Shown: positions 1-10,392, counted from the stretch's first letter. The stretch is 64,000 nt of DNA from Verrucomicrobiota bacterium (GCA_020831625.1 JAFIGD010000004.1:62001-126000), one strand, 5' to 3'. Notes: generated by a model from the letters alone, not told the origin. Numbers and translations are program-made.

Positions 1-1851
<1,851 letters not shown>

Positions 1852-1861
1852 TCAGTTTAGG

Positions 1862-2287
1862 TTAAGTGTTTTTGGCTTGGCAATCGGGACAGATGCCCCA
1901 GTAAAGGACTTCGGCTTCATCGATTTCGTAGCCGTGTGTGTGTTTCGGCAGCAGGCAGGGTGCCTTGCCGGTGCCGCATTCGGTGTCGCGCATGGCCCCG
2001 CATTTCCGACAGACCAGGTGATGATGATTGTCGGACCGGATTTCGTACCGGGCGGTGGCACCGGCGGGCTGAATACGGTGAATCAGTCCTTTTTCCGACA
2101 TCAGGTTGAGTGCATCGTAGACCGCCTGTCGGGAAATGGATCCGATACGGTCCCGGACCTGTTGCACCAGCTCGTCGGCCAGCGCATGCGGATGGTCATG
2201 CAGGGCGTTCAGAACCGCCAACCGCTGGGCGGTGACCTGTAGTCCGGCCTGTCGCAGCGTTTTTTCGGTTGGGGGTTCATGATGCAT
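1862..2287 (-). CDS. Fur/PerR-family metal-dependent repressor
   Basis: A 141-residue Fur-superfamily regulator. The N-terminal winged helix includes the recognition segment around SRQAVYDALNLMSEKGL (residues 52-68). The dimerisation domain has the HHH metal motif at 88-90 and two CxxC zinc pairs, C93/C96 and C133/C136. The length is normal for the family. The gene lies immediately upstream of katG on the same strand, so it is probably a peroxide sensor (PerR/FurA type) that represses itself and katG. That role comes from context; the sequence alone does not separate PerR from Fur or Zur. A hyphenated palindrome at 2308-2324 lies 20 nt upstream of the start and is the best operator candidate. 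Confidence 0.93.
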   Translation of the reverse strand: MHHEPPTEKTLRQAGLQVTAQRLAVLNALHDHPHALADELVQQVRDRIGSISRQAVYDALNLMSEKGLIHRIQPAGATARYEIRSDNHHHLVCRKCGAMRDTECGTGKAPCLLPKHTHGYEIDEAEVLYWGICPDCQAKNT

Positions 2288-2307
2288 AATTTTGGCTTAT
2301 GTCTGAT

Positions 2308-2324
2308 TCTGGACTTTGTCCAGA
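2308..2324. promoter_or_regulatory. hyphenated palindrome, candidate Fur-family operator
   Basis: The sequence TCTGGAC-TTT-GTCCAGA is a perfect 7-3-7 inverted repeat. It is centred about 29 nt upstream of the repressor gene start and between it and the divergent release-factor-like gene. Its position suits an autoregulatory site, but it does not match the AT-rich PerR box consensus that I know, so the assignment is inferred. Confidence 0.45.
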
Positions 2325-2427
2325 CCATAATGGATATAATTTTGTGGCAAGACGAGGCGGAATATGGGATAAGCCTGATTGTTATGAAGGTGATGTTTAA
2401 ACAGTTTTTTAGCGATTGGATGCGAAA

Positions 2428-2826
2428 ATGACCGTCTCCAAGTGGGATTCGGTTCAGGCGCGGATGGCGAAGCTTGGGATTGCCGAGGATGAGCTTCAGG
2501 AGAGCTTTGTCCTGGGGTCGGGGAAGGGCGGGCAGAAAGTGAACCGGACCTCGAGCACGGTCCAGCTGGTGCATACCCGCACGGGGCGGGTGGTGAAAGC
2601 GGGGGAGGCGCGTTCGCAGCACATGAACCGCCTGCGGGCGCGGGAGCGGCTTTGCGACGAGGTGGAGGCGGAGCGGGAGCGGGAACGGCTGGAGCGTCAG
2701 GCAAAGCGCGCCAAAATACGATATAAGAAGCGAAAGCCGAGTCCCGGGGAGCAGGCCAAGCGCCTGCAGGCTAAAAAGCACCGGGGGGACATCAAACGCC
2801 ACCGCGGGCGGCCGGCGGCGGATTGA
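2428..2826 (+). CDS. GGQ release-factor-like ribosome rescue protein
   Basis: A 132-residue RF-1-domain protein lacking the codon-recognition domain of RF1/RF2. It carries LGSGKGGQKVNRTSS, the catalytic GGQ loop that hydrolyses peptidyl-tRNA, followed by an EARSQHMNR helix and a long, highly basic C-terminal tail ending in GDIKRHRGRP. This architecture matches stalled-ribosome rescue hydrolases of the ArfB/mtRF-R group; which subtype is not clear. The ATG at 2428 is preferred because a GGA lies 7 nt upstream; a TTG at 2416 would add four residues. It is divergent from the Fur-family gene and shares its short promoter region. Confidence 0.85.
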   Translation: MTVSKWDSVQARMAKLGIAEDELQESFVLGSGKGGQKVNRTSSTVQLVHTRTGRVVKAGEARSQHMNRLRARERLCDEVEAERERERLERQAKRAKIRYKKRKPSPGEQAKRLQAKKHRGDIKRHRGRPAAD

Positions 2827-2838
2827 GCGGTGTCGCTT

Positions 2839-3123
2839 TTATTGTCTTTCTTTGGCTTTCGTGTACACCGCCGACTTTTCCCGTTTTCCAACCGAAATCA
2901 CGTAGACGGTTATTTCTTGGTTATTCACTTCGTACACGAGGCGATACCCGACACGTTTTAATTTGATTTTGTAATGATTTTCAAATCCCCTTAGGCGATC
3001 AGCAGTCACTTCCGGGGATTCCAGTCGTTTGATTAATTTTTTCTTAAACTGTTCCCGGATCGTGGACTCTAATTTGTTCCATTCCTTTAATGCGCTGGGG
3101 AGAAATTTCAGCTCATAGCTCAT
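2839..3123 (-). CDS. RelE/StbE-type toxin
   Basis: A 94-residue type II toxin of the RelE/ParE fold. It begins MSYELKFLPSALKEWNKL and has the conserved core YKIKLKRVGYRLVYEV and the C-terminal VISVGKREKSAVY, very close to the plasmid StbE/RelE group that cleaves mRNA on the ribosome. The start at 3123 fits the family; an upstream in-frame start would only add a non-conserved leader. It overlaps the end of the antitoxin gene by 11 nt, implying translational coupling. The product should be neutralised by the protein encoded just upstream. Confidence 0.92.
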   Translation of the reverse strand: MSYELKFLPSALKEWNKLESTIREQFKKKLIKRLESPEVTADRLRGFENHYKIKLKRVGYRLVYEVNNQEITVYVISVGKREKSAVYTKAKERQ

Positions 3124-3364
3124 CGAGGGACATCTCAACGGCAAAGGGTTTTTCGGACTCACGATCATGAATGATTTTGGCGAGTTCGATGTCCTCTATG
3201 AGATCCAACATTCTTTCATATTTCTCCGCCGGGACAAGGTAGGCGGTCGGTTTGTTATGATTGAGGATGGCAATGGCTTCCCCGTTCGAATCCTGCAGGA
3301 GCTGCCGGGGACTTTTTTTCAGTTCCGAGACGCTGGCGGTAAAAGGACTTAGTAAGGTATTCAT
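3113..3364 (-). CDS. Phd/YefM (StbD)-type antitoxin
   Basis: An 83-residue antitoxin with the motif SVSELKKSPRQLL followed by AIAILNHNKPTAYLVPAEKYERML, the DNA-binding and dimerisation core of the Phd/YefM/StbD family. The acidic C-terminal tail (residues from about 55 on) would wrap the toxin. It precedes the toxin gene, as is usual for type II modules. The region just upstream (3365-3400) is AT-rich with a TATATT-like element, but I see no strong ribosome site. Such antitoxins normally repress their own promoter together with the toxin. Confidence 0.92.
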   Translation of the reverse strand: MNTLLSPFTASVSELKKSPRQLLQDSNGEAIAILNHNKPTAYLVPAEKYERMLDLIEDIELAKIIHDRESEKPFAVEMSLDEL

Positions 3365-3407
3365 AATAAGTCAAAATATAGTACTTTTTGTGGATCTACC
3401 AGAAGAT

Positions 3408-4559
3408 TCATATTCTTTCTTTTAGCTTTCCCCCGCTCCAGAGGTCGAGGAAGGAGGCGATGCCGGGGAGGTCGGGGGTTCTGCCGGATCGGACGAAGTA
3501 ACCGCTGGCGCAGTTGCCGAGGAGGACGGTGGCGGTGTCGTCGAGTCCAAGGAGGGCGGCGGTGAGGCAGCCGGCCCCGAAGTTGTCGCCGGCACCGGTG
3601 GAGATGAGCGGCTCTTTGCAGAAGGGACCGGGAACGTAGACGGTGCCGTGCTCACTGGAGCAGGCGGCACCGCTGTTGGGATGAATGATGACGCGGTCGG
3701 TTTGAATCTTGTCCCGCAGGAAGGCGGCGAGACCGGCGACAGCTTCGGGTTCTTTTTGTCCGCTGAGGTCTTTGCCGAGGAAGGCGCCCATTTGCCAGGC
3801 TTCTTTGAGGTTGAAGCTGAGCAGGGTATGGCACTGTTCGGTGATGGCGGGGAGCCGGTCGAGCAGGGTGGTGATGTCCTCTTTGGGGCGGTGCTCGAAT
3901 TCGGCAAGATCCATAAAGAAGGGGACGGATTTGGGTTCGCGGCCGAGGTCGCCGAGTTTCCGGGCGAGATTGACCCAGATGTCCCCGGCGTGGGGCAGCT
4001 TGCCCCAGTTGACGGCGGAGATGCAGGCGGCGGAGCGGAGTTCGGCGTCGAGATCGTCTTCCCCCATGCGTTCGAGGAGGCGTTTCCATGTGATGTCGGC
4101 GCAGGTGGAGAGATCGCCGAGCATGATTTTGCCGTCGGTGAATTCGAGACAGTCGCTGTGGGCGGGATCGGCGAGGGAGACCACGCGCTTCATTTTGGAG
4201 GAAAGAGCCTCGTCGAAAATGGGGAGCAGTTCTTTGTCGCCCAGGGCTCCGATGTAGGTGACCTCGATTTGACCGGCATTGAGGTCGTGCAGGGCGCGTG
4301 CGAAGAGGGGGCCGTTGCCGCCGAATTTGTCGCCGAGATGCCGGACGGGAAAGGAGGTGGCGATGCCGGCGGCGGCGGTGACTTTGGGGCCGAACGCCTC
4401 CATGGATGCCGGAGATTCCATGCGGATAAAGGTGTCGATAAAGCCGTCGAACCCGCAGAGCCCGCTGACGGGTGCGGGGAGGCCTTTCTGCAGTGCTTCG
4501 CGGAGGGCGGGGAGTTGGGAGGCCAGGCTTTGGATGTCAGAGTGGATGGTGTGTGTCAT
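3408..4559 (-). CDS. PfkB-family sugar kinase-like protein
   Basis: A 383-residue protein of the ribokinase/PfkB superfamily. The N-terminal part has GFDGFIDTFIR and a glycine-rich GDKFGGNGPLFARAL segment typical of substrate binding. The C-terminal signature ISTGAGDNFGAGCLTAALLG contains the anion-hole and catalytic Asp motif (TGAGD). It is longer than many PfkB enzymes (about 300-330), and the substrate cannot be read from the sequence. It is the last gene of a minus-strand run, 22 nt after ldhA, which suggests sugar metabolism without proving it. Confidence 0.82.
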   Translation of the reverse strand: MTHTIHSDIQSLASQLPALREALQKGLPAPVSGLCGFDGFIDTFIRMESPASMEAFGPKVTAAAGIATSFPVRHLGDKFGGNGPLFARALHDLNAGQIEVTYIGALGDKELLPIFDEALSSKMKRVVSLADPAHSDCLEFTDGKIMLGDLSTCADITWKRLLERMGEDDLDAELRSAACISAVNWGKLPHAGDIWVNLARKLGDLGREPKSVPFFMDLAEFEHRPKEDITTLLDRLPAITEQCHTLLSFNLKEAWQMGAFLGKDLSGQKEPEAVAGLAAFLRDKIQTDRVIIHPNSGAACSSEHGTVYVPGPFCKEPLISTGAGDNFGAGCLTAALLGLDDTATVLLGNCASGYFVRSGRTPDLPGIASFLDLWSGGKLKERI

Positions 4560-4581
4560 CGGGTTTTCCAGAGGTCAGAGA

Positions 4582-5583
4582 TTACAGCAGCGTGCCATCG
4601 AGCGGCGGTTCGCCGCGGTGGAGGCGGAGGATGTTTTCGGTGGTGACGCGGGCGATTTCGTGGAGGGCTTCGCGGGTGAGGAAGGCCTGATGGGAGGTGA
4701 TGAGCACGTTGGGAAAGGTGAGCAGGCGCGCGAGTTCGTCGTCCTGCATGACTTCGCCGGAGAGGTCTTCGAAAAAGACGCCCTCCTCCTCTTCGTAGAC
4801 ATCGAGCGCGACCCCGCCGAGTTTGCCTGATTTGAGGGCGGTGATGACAGCAGAAGTGTCGACCAGGGCCCCGCGGCTGACGTTGACCAGATACGCGCCG
4901 GTTTTGACAGTGTTCAGTGTGTCGCCATTGATCATGTGCCGGGTTTCGGGCGTGAGCGGCAGATGGAGCGAGATGACATCGCTGTGGGCAAGCAGTTCCT
5001 CTTTGTCCACGTAACGGACTCCGTGTTTTTCCGCCCAGTCTGCATTGGGATAGGGATCAAAGGCGAGTACTTCCATGCCGAAGCCCCGGAAAATTTGGGC
5101 GACGAGGGCCCCGGTGCGTCCGGTGCCGACCACGCCGGCGGTTTTGCCCTGCAGATCGAATCCCACCAGACCGGACAGCGAAAAGTTCATTTCGCGGACG
5201 CGGTTGTAGGCGCGGTGTATGCGGCGGTTAAGGGCGAGCAGGAGGGCCAGGGTGTGTTCGGCGACCGCGTGGGGCGAATAGCCGGGGACGCGGGTTACGA
5301 GAAGCCCCAGTGCTTTGGCGGCGTCGAGGTCGACGTTGTTGAATCCGGCGCAGCGGAGGGCGATGTGTTTGACGCCGCCTCCGGCGAGGGCCTCCAGGGA
5401 CTCGCGGTTCGCGTGGTCGTTGACGAAGATGCAGGCGGTGTGCGCGCCTTCGGCCGCGGAGGCGGTGGCGGCTTCGAGGCGGAAGCTGTGAAAATGGTGT
5501 TCACATTCCTTTGCGCCGGCGGCCGCGGACAAAAATTCGCGGTCGTAGGGTTTGGTGTCGAATACGGCGATGGGAATTTTCAT
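4582..5583 (-). CDS. ldhA: D-lactate dehydrogenase LdhA-type
   Basis: A 333-residue NAD-dependent D-2-hydroxyacid dehydrogenase that reduces pyruvate to D-lactate. It aligns by eye with E. coli LdhA: AVFDTKPYD at the N-terminus, IALRCAGFNNVDLDAAK, the nucleotide-binding GKTAGVVGTGRTG, the catalytic Arg in VNVSRGALVDT, and the Glu/His region ending in FPNVLITSHQAFLT. The start ATG at 5583 lies 4 nt after the menB stop; in-frame codons upstream would run into menB and add nothing conserved. It sits between menB and a PfkB-type kinase in the same run of genes. Confidence 0.94.
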   Translation of the reverse strand: MKIPIAVFDTKPYDREFLSAAAGAKECEHHFHSFRLEAATASAAEGAHTACIFVNDHANRESLEALAGGGVKHIALRCAGFNNVDLDAAKALGLLVTRVPGYSPHAVAEHTLALLLALNRRIHRAYNRVREMNFSLSGLVGFDLQGKTAGVVGTGRTGALVAQIFRGFGMEVLAFDPYPNADWAEKHGVRYVDKEELLAHSDVISLHLPLTPETRHMINGDTLNTVKTGAYLVNVSRGALVDTSAVITALKSGKLGGVALDVYEEEEGVFFEDLSGEVMQDDELARLLTFPNVLITSHQAFLTREALHEIARVTTENILRLHRGEPPLDGTLL

Positions 5584-5587
5584 TTTT

Positions 5588-6436
5588 TCAGGGCCGTTTG
5601 GGGAATTTACTGAAGTCGGGCGGGCGTTTTTCGACAAAGGCGTTACGGCCCTCCTGGCCTTCTTCGCTCATGTAAAAGAGCAGGGTGGCGTTGCCGGCGA
5701 GTTCCTGGAGGCCGGCCTGGCCGTCGCAGTCGGCGTTGAGGGCGGCCTTGAGGCAGCGGAGGGCGATAGGGCTGTTGCGCAGCATTTCCCGGCACCACGT
5801 TACGGTTTCGGTCTCGAGGTCCGCCAGGGGCACCACGGTGTTGACCAGGCCCATCTCCAGCGCCTGCTGTGCGTCATACTGACGGCAGAGGAACCAGATT
5901 TCACGCGCCTTTTTCTGGCCGACAATGCGGGCCATGTAGCTGGCGCCGTAGCCGCCGTCGAAGGAGCCGACTTTGGGACCGGTCTGTCCGAAGCGGGCAT
6001 TGTCGGCGGCGATGGTGAGATCGCACATCATGTGAAGCACGTGCCCGCCGCCGATGGCGTAGCCTGCGACCATGGCGACCACGGGTTTGGGGCAGACGCG
6101 GATTTCGCGCTGGAGATCGAGCACATTGAGGCGGTGATGTCCGTCGGAGTCTTTGTAGCCGTCGTCGCCGCGGATTTTCTGGTCGCCGCCGGAGCAGAAG
6201 GCGAGGTCGCCGGCTCCGGTGAGAATGATGACGCCGATGTGGAGATCGTCGCGGGCATCGTTGAGGGCGGCGCGGAGTTCGTGCACGGTTTCGGGACGGA
6301 AGGCGTTGCGGACCTGCGGCCGGTTGATGGTGATTTTGGCGATGCCCTCCGCTTTGTGGTAAAGAATATCGGTGAAGTCGCCGGCGGACTGCCAGTCGGG
6401 CGGAGTGGAGAGGACAGGGTCGGAGGGAATGGCCAT
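5588..6436 (-). CDS. menB: 1,4-dihydroxy-2-naphthoyl-CoA synthase
   Basis: A crotonase-fold enzyme of 282 residues that cyclises o-succinylbenzoyl-CoA in menaquinone synthesis. Diagnostic segments are [25 protein letters not shown], the oxyanion-hole region [18 protein letters not shown], and [21 protein letters not shown], all characteristic of MenB rather than general enoyl-CoA hydratases. The C-terminus [18 protein letters not shown] is also typical. The gene lies 4 nt after menH and 4 nt before ldhA, so the three are probably one transcript. Confidence 0.97.
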   Translation of the reverse strand: MAIPSDPVLSTPPDWQSAGDFTDILYHKAEGIAKITINRPQVRNAFRPETVHELRAALNDARDDLHIGVIILTGAGDLAFCSGGDQKIRGDDGYKDSDGHHRLNVLDLQREIRVCPKPVVAMVAGYAIGGGHVLHMMCDLTIAADNARFGQTGPKVGSFDGGYGASYMARIVGQKKAREIWFLCRQYDAQQALEMGLVNTVVPLADLETETVTWCREMLRNSPIALRCLKAALNADCDGQAGLQELAGNATLLFYMSEEGQEGRNAFVEKRPPDFSKFPKRP

Positions 6437-6440
6437 TACG

Positions 6441-7187
6441 TTATTGTTCCTTTTGATTGGGATGAAGTGAGCTGATTAAAAAGTTGCGGACCGCTTCGTG
6501 CCAGCGGTCGGGCTGATCGCGATGAATATTGTGCCCGGCATCGGGAATACGGACAACATATACCCGGGGGGCAATGCGTTCAACTTCTTTTGACTGCTTC
6601 GCATAGGCGCGGTCCCGTTCCCCGGCCAGCCAGAGAACACGGCAGGAAGTGGTTCGGAGCCAGGTCCGCATGTCGGGCTGGCGTCCGCTGCTGAAGGTAG
6701 TGAGAGCGGCGGCCAGCGCTTCCGGGTCGCCGTGGCGTTCGGGGGGCGGGGATGAACCGTCCCAAAGGGGAAGGGTGTACCACCAGTCGGTGAAGGCGGG
6801 GAGGCCGATGGACCGGAGGCGGTCGGCGCGTTCCTGATCGAGGGCGAGGCGGGCCGCGCGGGCGGCCGGGTCGGCATATCCGAGGGATGCGGATTCCAGG
6901 ATGAGGGTGGAGAAGGCGTCTGGATGGCGGGCGGCGGCCATCATAAGGAGCCGCCCGCCCATGGAATAGCCCGCAGCCCAGTCGCGGCCGGAGGCGAGCC
7001 GGGCAATGTGATCAAGAGTTTGGCTCAATGAACAGATCGGTTCCGCGGGTGAGCCGTGGCCGGGGAGGGTGGGGCGGAGAATATCCTGCCGCCCTGTCCT
7101 GGAATCCGTGGCGAACAGTTTGCTTCCGTCGCTGCCTTCGCCTAAAAAGCCGTGAAGCCAAATTCCGCGGGTTTCGGATACCTTCAT
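6441..7187 (-). CDS. menH: MenH, SHCHC synthase (alpha/beta hydrolase)
   Basis: A 248-residue alpha/beta-hydrolase. It has [12 protein letters not shown] near the N-terminus, LPGHG, the nucleophile elbow [10 protein letters not shown], and the C-terminal catalytic His in [13 protein letters not shown]. These match MenH, which releases pyruvate to make SHCHC in menaquinone synthesis. Other small esterases share the fold, but the position 4 nt before menB makes MenH the best call. The upstream neighbour is the RpiB-GlyA gene with a 28-nt gap. I see no clear ribosome site. Confidence 0.88.
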   Translation of the reverse strand: MKVSETRGIWLHGFLGEGSDGSKLFATDSRTGRQDILRPTLPGHGSPAEPICSLSQTLDHIARLASGRDWAAGYSMGGRLLMMAAARHPDAFSTLILESASLGYADPAARAARLALDQERADRLRSIGLPAFTDWWYTLPLWDGSSPPPERHGDPEALAAALTTFSSGRQPDMRTWLRTTSCRVLWLAGERDRAYAKQSKEVERIAPRVYVVRIPDAGHNIHRDQPDRWHEAVRNFLISSLHPNQKEQ

Positions 7188-7215
7188 GCCAAACGGAATT
7201 TCCGATGTCGGTGGC

Positions 7216-8901
7216 TCAGGGAACCGGGAAGCCGGCGGTTAGGGCAATGACATCAGCGCGGATTTTTTCCTGAAGGGCTTTGTCTTCGGGCGCTTTGAGG
7301 ATTTGGCCGATCCATTTGGCGATTTGCTTCATGTCCGCCTCTTTCATGCCCCGGGTGGTCATGGCGGGGGTGCCGAGACGGATGCCGGAGGTGACGAAGG
7401 GGCTCTTTTTGTCGAAGGGAATGCCGTTTTTGTTGACGGTGATGCCGGCGTGGTCAAGGGCTTCGGCGGCGTCTTTGCCGGTGAGGCCGATGGGGGTGAG
7501 GTCGACGAGCATGACGTGGTTTTCGGTGCCGCCGGAAACGACGCGGAGACCTTCGGCTTCAACGCCTTCGGCGAGGGCTTTGGCGTTGGCGATGACCTGC
7601 TGTCCGTAGGTTTTGAAGCTGGGCTGGAGAGCTTCGTGGAAGCAGACCGCTTTAGCGGCGATGGTGTGCATGAGGGGGCCGCCCTGAACACCGGGGAAGA
7701 CTTGTTTGTCGATGTCGGCAGCGTATTGTGCTTTGCACATGATAAGTCCGCCGCGGGGGCCGCGGAGGGTTTTGTGCGTGGTGGTGGTGACGAAGTCGCA
7801 GTGCGGGAAGGGGGAGGGGTGCAGTCCGGTGGCGACAAGTCCGGCAATGTGGGCGATGTCGGCGAAGAGGAGGGCACCGACGGAGTCGGCGATTTCGCGG
7901 AGGCGGGGGAAGTCGATGATCCGGCTGTACGCGCTGGCGCCGCAGACGAGCATTTTGGGTTTATGCTCTTTCGCGAGTTCGGCGATGGTGTCGTAGTTGA
8001 GGCGTTCGGTTTCGGGATCGACGCCGTAGTGAACGGCGTTGAAGAAGCGTCCGGAGAAGTTGAGCTTCATGCCGTGGGTGAGGTGGCCGCCGTGGGCGAG
8101 ATCCATGGCGAGAATGGTGTCGCCGGGCTGGAGGGCTGCGAAGTAGACGGCCTGGTTGGCGGTGGAGCCGGAGTGGGCCTGCACGTTGGCGTGTTCGGCG
8201 CCGAAGAGTTTTTTGGCCCGGTCGATGGCGAGCTGTTCGGCTTTGTCGACAAATTCGCAGCCGTGGTACCAGCGTTTGCCGGGGTAGCCCTCGGCGTATT
8301 TGTTGGTGAGCACGGAGCCGTTGCACTGCTGAACGGCGCGGCTGGTGTAGTTTTCGGAGGCGATGAGTTCGATGTTCTGCCGCTGGCGTTTGGCCTCGTC
8401 CTGAACGATGTCGTAGATTTCGGGATCGGTCTCGCCGAGGGTCAGCGGATCGTAGGCTTTTTCGGCGATGAGGGTGAGTTTATTGACGCGGCGTTCGTGG
8501 CGGGTGCCGGCCTCGAAGGTGTTTTCGTGCCAGGCGGCGAGAATTTCGGCGAGTTTGGGGGCCTCGAGTTCGCCGGGGAGCACGAGGATATTGGCGTTGT
8601 TGTGCAGCCGGGCCATTTTGGCGAGCCGGGCGTTGGCGCAGAGGGCGGCGCGGACGCGGGGGTAGCGGTTGGCGGCGATGGACATGCCGAGGCCGTTGGT
8701 GCAGATGAGGATCCCGTAGTCGGCCTCGCCGCGGGTGACGGCCTCGCAGACGGTGGGAACGAAGTCGGGGTAGTCCACGGAGGTGTTTTCGCGGGTGCCG
8801 GCGTCGGTGACGGTTGCGGACTGTTCTTCAAGGAGTTGGATGATGAGGGTTTTGACGTCAAAACCGCCGTGGTCGGATCCTACAATTACGTTCATGAACA
8901 T
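7216..8901 (-). CDS. RpiB-GlyA fusion: ribose-5-phosphate isomerase B / serine hydroxymethyltransferase
   Basis: One 561-residue frame encodes two enzymes. Residues about 1-150 are RpiB-like ([11 protein letters not shown], then [16 protein letters not shown], where the usual CGTG is CTNG, and [13 protein letters not shown]), interconverting ribose and ribulose 5-phosphate. After a short linker, residues about 160-561 form an apparently complete SHMT ([24 protein letters not shown], the PLP lysine in [23 protein letters not shown]), producing glycine and methylene-tetrahydrofolate. No stop or frameshift is visible at the junction. Start is ATG 8901 or ATG 8895, two codons apart. The neighbours ywlE-like phosphatase and upp recall the B. 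subtilis ywlE-rpiB-ywlG-glyA-upp block, where these are separate genes. Confidence 0.93.
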   Translation of the reverse strand: MFMNVIVGSDHGGFDVKTLIIQLLEEQSATVTDAGTRENTSVDYPDFVPTVCEAVTRGEADYGILICTNGLGMSIAANRYPRVRAALCANARLAKMARLHNNANILVLPGELEAPKLAEILAAWHENTFEAGTRHERRVNKLTLIAEKAYDPLTLGETDPEIYDIVQDEAKRQRQNIELIASENYTSRAVQQCNGSVLTNKYAEGYPGKRWYHGCEFVDKAEQLAIDRAKKLFGAEHANVQAHSGSTANQAVYFAALQPGDTILAMDLAHGGHLTHGMKLNFSGRFFNAVHYGVDPETERLNYDTIAELAKEHKPKMLVCGASAYSRIIDFPRLREIADSVGALLFADIAHIAGLVATGLHPSPFPHCDFVTTTTHKTLRGPRGGLIMCKAQYAADIDKQVFPGVQGGPLMHTIAAKAVCFHEALQPSFKTYGQQVIANAKALAEGVEAEGLRVVSGGTENHVMLVDLTPIGLTGKDAAEALDHAGITVNKNGIPFDKKSPFVTSGIRLGTPAMTTRGMKEADMKQIAKWIGQILKAPEDKALQEKIRADVIALTAGFPVP

Positions 8902-8944
8902 GCTTTCGGTATTTGGGTTAAGGGGATGGTGTTAAAAGGGGGGA

Positions 8945-9421
8945 TCAGGATGAGGGCGGGCGGATGACCGACAGGATGACGTCGGTCAGCGCGGAGGTGA
9001 TTTCATCGCGGGCGATGCGGTAGGTGTCGATTCCGCCGCCGAAGGGGTCCATCACATCGGAGCCGGGCTTTTCGGCGCCGTAGCTGTGAATGGTTCGGGT
9101 TTTGCCCTCGGCGGCGGGGTCGATTTGCGCCAGCAGTTCGCTGTGGGTCCGGGTCATGGCGATGATGAGGTCGGCATCGCAGATGAGGGCGGGGCTGACC
9201 GGGCGGGCGCGATGGTCGCTCAGGTCGATGCCGACTTCGCGCAGGGCCTCTGCGGCGAGGGGGCTGGGGGGGGCTCCGGCCTCGGCGAAGATGCCGGCAG
9301 AGGAAAAGGTCCAGCCCGGCAGGTCTTTGCAGCGGTCCGCCATGAGCCGCTCGGCCATGGGCGAGCGGCAGGTGTTGCCGGTGCAAACAAATAAGAGTGT
9401 TCGGTTGGGGGGATGGCTCAT
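8945..9421 (-). CDS. low-molecular-weight phosphatase, YwlE-like
   Basis: A 158-residue LMW protein phosphatase. The catalytic P-loop is FVCTGNTCRSPMAERL near the N-terminus and the general-acid motif DPFGGG lies near residue 125. The Thr in CTGNTCRS is the residue that favours phospho-arginine in Bacillus YwlE, so arginine phosphatase activity is possible, although tyrosine phosphatase activity cannot be excluded. It lies between upp and the RpiB-GlyA gene, matching the ywlE-ywlF neighbourhood of Bacillus. Confidence 0.9.
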   Translation of the reverse strand: MSHPPNRTLLFVCTGNTCRSPMAERLMADRCKDLPGWTFSSAGIFAEAGAPPSPLAAEALREVGIDLSDHRARPVSPALICDADLIIAMTRTHSELLAQIDPAAEGKTRTIHSYGAEKPGSDVMDPFGGGIDTYRIARDEITSALTDVILSVIRPPSS

Positions 9422-9483
9422 TTCGTCTTACTTATCCCGTCTGCGGAGCGGGTCAAGTGTTCGTAAGGGTCTGTTTCGGTCCG

Positions 9484-10116
9484 TCAGTTCGCGGCGGCGT
9501 TGAAGGCGCGGTCGCCGGCGTCGCCGAGTCCGGGGACAATGTAGCCCTGTTCGTTGAGGCGTTCGTCGATGGCGCAGACGAGGATGCGGGTGCCGGGGAA
9601 GGTTTGCTGGACGCGTTCGATGCCTTCGGGGGCGGCGAGGAGACCGAGGAAGCAGGTTTGTTTGACGCCCCAGGCTTTGAGATCTTTCAAGGCGGCAATG
9701 GCACTACCGCCGGTGGCGAGCATGGGGTCGAGGACAAAGGCGACATCGACGGGGCGTCCGGCGGGGAGTTTTTGATAATAGGCGACGGGCTGAAGGGTGC
9801 GCTCGTCGCGGTAGAAGCCGAGATGCCAGACTTCTGCGTGGGGCAGGAGGTCGAGAAAGGGATCCACCATGGAGAGGCCGGCACGGAGAATGGGGACAAT
9901 CCCGATTCGGCTGCGGAGTTCGTAAGCGGTGGTGGATTGGATGGGGGTCTGGATGTCGACGGGTTCGGTTTCGAGACTGCGGGTGGCTTCGGCGACCAAA
10001 AGGGTCGTGAGACGGCGGACGGCCTCGCGGAAGCGGCAGGGAGTGGTCTGTTTGTCGCGGAGCGTGCGCAGGGCATCGGCGGCGATGGCGTGTTGAAGGG
10101 GGAGGATTGGTGTCAT
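9484..10116 (-). CDS. upp: uracil phosphoribosyltransferase
   Basis: A 210-residue salvage enzyme converting uracil and PRPP to UMP. Hallmarks are TAYELRSRIGIVPILRAGLSMVDPFLDLLP, the PRPP-binding segment FVLDPMLATGGSAIAALKDLK, and the C-terminal PGLGDAGDRAF that binds uracil. The start ATG at 10116 gives the normal family length; codons further upstream add a non-conserved leader. It appears to be the first gene of the minus-strand run that continues through ywlE, rpiB-glyA, men genes, ldhA and the PfkB kinase. Confidence 0.96.
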   Translation of the reverse strand: MTPILPLQHAIAADALRTLRDKQTTPCRFREAVRRLTTLLVAEATRSLETEPVDIQTPIQSTTAYELRSRIGIVPILRAGLSMVDPFLDLLPHAEVWHLGFYRDERTLQPVAYYQKLPAGRPVDVAFVLDPMLATGGSAIAALKDLKAWGVKQTCFLGLLAAPEGIERVQQTFPGTRILVCAIDERLNEQGYIVPGLGDAGDRAFNAAAN

Positions 10117-10304
10117 GGGCTTGCTATCGCAAAATGGGCGGGAATGATCAATTCTATTTCTTTTGCATCTTGCTGCGTGTCCAAAAAACAACAGATAATT
10201 TCATCCGAAATCAGCTCATGTCACCTGGGATCATATTTTAGCAGCACTCTGTTTATGCAATAAATGATGAATCCGTAATATTCACAAGATATTCATTTAA
10301 GTTA

Positions 10305-10332
10305 TTTAGGTTAACTTAACAGTTAACCTAAA
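10305..10332. promoter_or_regulatory. perfect 11-bp inverted repeat upstream of tpsA
   Basis: TTTAGGTTAAC and GTTAACCTAAA flank a 6-nt spacer. The stem is AT-rich and has no long U-tract on either strand, so an operator is likelier than a terminator. It lies about 55 nt upstream of the TATAAT box of the exoprotein gene. Confidence 0.5.
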
Positions 10333-10386
10333 AAACATTTTGCATTAAAAGCTAAAAGCTTGTGATGTGTCAAAAACTATGAAATT

Positions 10387-10392
10387 TATAAT
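10387..10392 (+). promoter_or_regulatory. probable -10 box of the two-partner secretion operon
   Basis: A perfect TATAAT lies 31 nt before the exoprotein start. No good -35 box is found at 16-18 nt spacing (TTGTGA is 21 nt away), so activator-dependent initiation or an alternative start is possible. Confidence 0.4.

Noticed and set aside
2416-2427. TTG start for the release-factor-like gene
   Set aside because: The ATG at 2428 has a better placed GGA and the additional four residues are not part of the domain.
7303-8967. Plus-strand open frame of 554 codons opposite the RpiB-GlyA gene
   Set aside because: Antisense of a clear enzyme gene in GC-rich DNA; no motifs, no ribosome site.
10305-10332. 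Inverted repeat as terminator
   Set aside because: AT-rich stem without a following T-run on either strand and located upstream of genes on both sides.
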